From Prauserella muralis (GTDB lineage Bacteria; Actinomycetota; Actinomycetes; Mycobacteriales; Pseudonocardiaceae), in the NCBI RefSeq assembly GCF_003202285.1, contig NZ_MASW01000005.1:682001-746000 (forward strand): a stretch of 64,000 bases of DNA, written 5' to 3'. Made by a program: the position numbers and the translations under genes. The notes beneath the pieces are model-generated. The model was not told the DNA's origin, searched no databases, and was given only the letters and a program-made list of their open reading frames with translations. Of this stretch, positions 63,937 to 64,000 are shown in pieces; position 1 is the first letter of the stretch, and each line of letters begins with the position of its first letter.

Positions 63937-64000
63937 CGCCCCTCACGGGTGCCGTCCGCGCGGCGCGGTTACATGCGCGGCACGGGGTGTCCTCCTCGGG

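Noticed and set aside
63940-64000. End of a minus-strand gene entering from the right edge
   Set aside because: A minus-strand frame ending at TTA 63968-63970 is possible, but 30 bp of coding is too little to support.

Overview
The window is uniformly GC-rich (about 70%), with GTG/TTG starts, many ATGA/GTGA stop-start overlaps and mycothiol- and mycofactocin-type protein families. This points to an actinomycete, most likely a Pseudonocardiaceae member (Amycolatopsis/Saccharomonospora-like); that placement is inferred from protein style, not from a marker gene. I see no rRNA, tRNA, IS element, prophage or CRISPR array. The DNA looks like an ordinary chromosomal accessory region rich in catabolic genes and regulators.

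Layout. 0-2.6 kb: the end of a 3-alpha-hydroxysteroid-dehydrogenase-like SDR, an excalibur-domain membrane protein, and an NDMA-type alcohol dehydrogenase behind a perfect KstR-like palindrome. 2.6-9.5 kb: a LacI regulator divergent from a five-gene operon (Zn-dehydrogenase, TRAP transporter dctQMP, and a 3-dehydroshikimate dehydratase/HPPD-like fusion) predicted to take up a quinate/shikimate-type acid and make protocatechuate. 9.5-18.1 kb: catalase, hydrolases, an FMO-type monooxygenase under a TetR regulator, and small lineage-specific proteins. 18.3-27.7 kb: the centrepiece. A minus-strand operon metF-purU-folD-ligA-ligB-hydrolase-(muconolactone isomerase-like) lies next to plus-strand galB-ligK and ligM, with a decayed pabB in the gap. 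Together these encode tetrahydrofolate-dependent O-demethylation of vanillate or 3-O-methylgallate, oxidation of the methyl group to formate with THF recycling, and extradiol (4,5) cleavage of protocatechuate/gallate down to pyruvate and oxaloacetate. 27.9-38.9 kb: secreted hydrolase, LuxR regulator, five-gene peptide-type ABC importer, LysE exporter, and a frameshifted AraC gene. 38.9-46.4 kb: SDR plus 3-hydroxyisobutyrate-dehydrogenase-like pair, arsenite module (arsR-acr3), PhzS-like flavin monooxygenase, amidase, and an MHS-family acid transporter. 46.4-53.7 kb: a solitary Pycsar-effector-like membrane protein, HpnB-like glycosyltransferase, HoxX, aldo/keto reductase, and a YjiH transporter. 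53.8-64 kb: persulfide module (ArsR-rhodanese and MBL-rhodanese), two MFS carriers, RraA-like protein, DGPF/ECF sigma pair, and a diiron oxygenase with FprB.

How the genes work together. Aromatic acids appear to enter through the TRAP system, perhaps the ABC importer, and the MHS carrier. DHS dehydratase and LigM funnel them to protocatechuate/gallate, LigAB opens the ring, and GalB and LigK finish the lower pathway. A 10-bp sequence, TTTGACGTAG, occurs exactly four times: upstream of galB, ligM, the MHS carrier and the ABC importer. A weaker version lies upstream of metF. This suggests one unidentified regulator may join these separate loci into a regulon.
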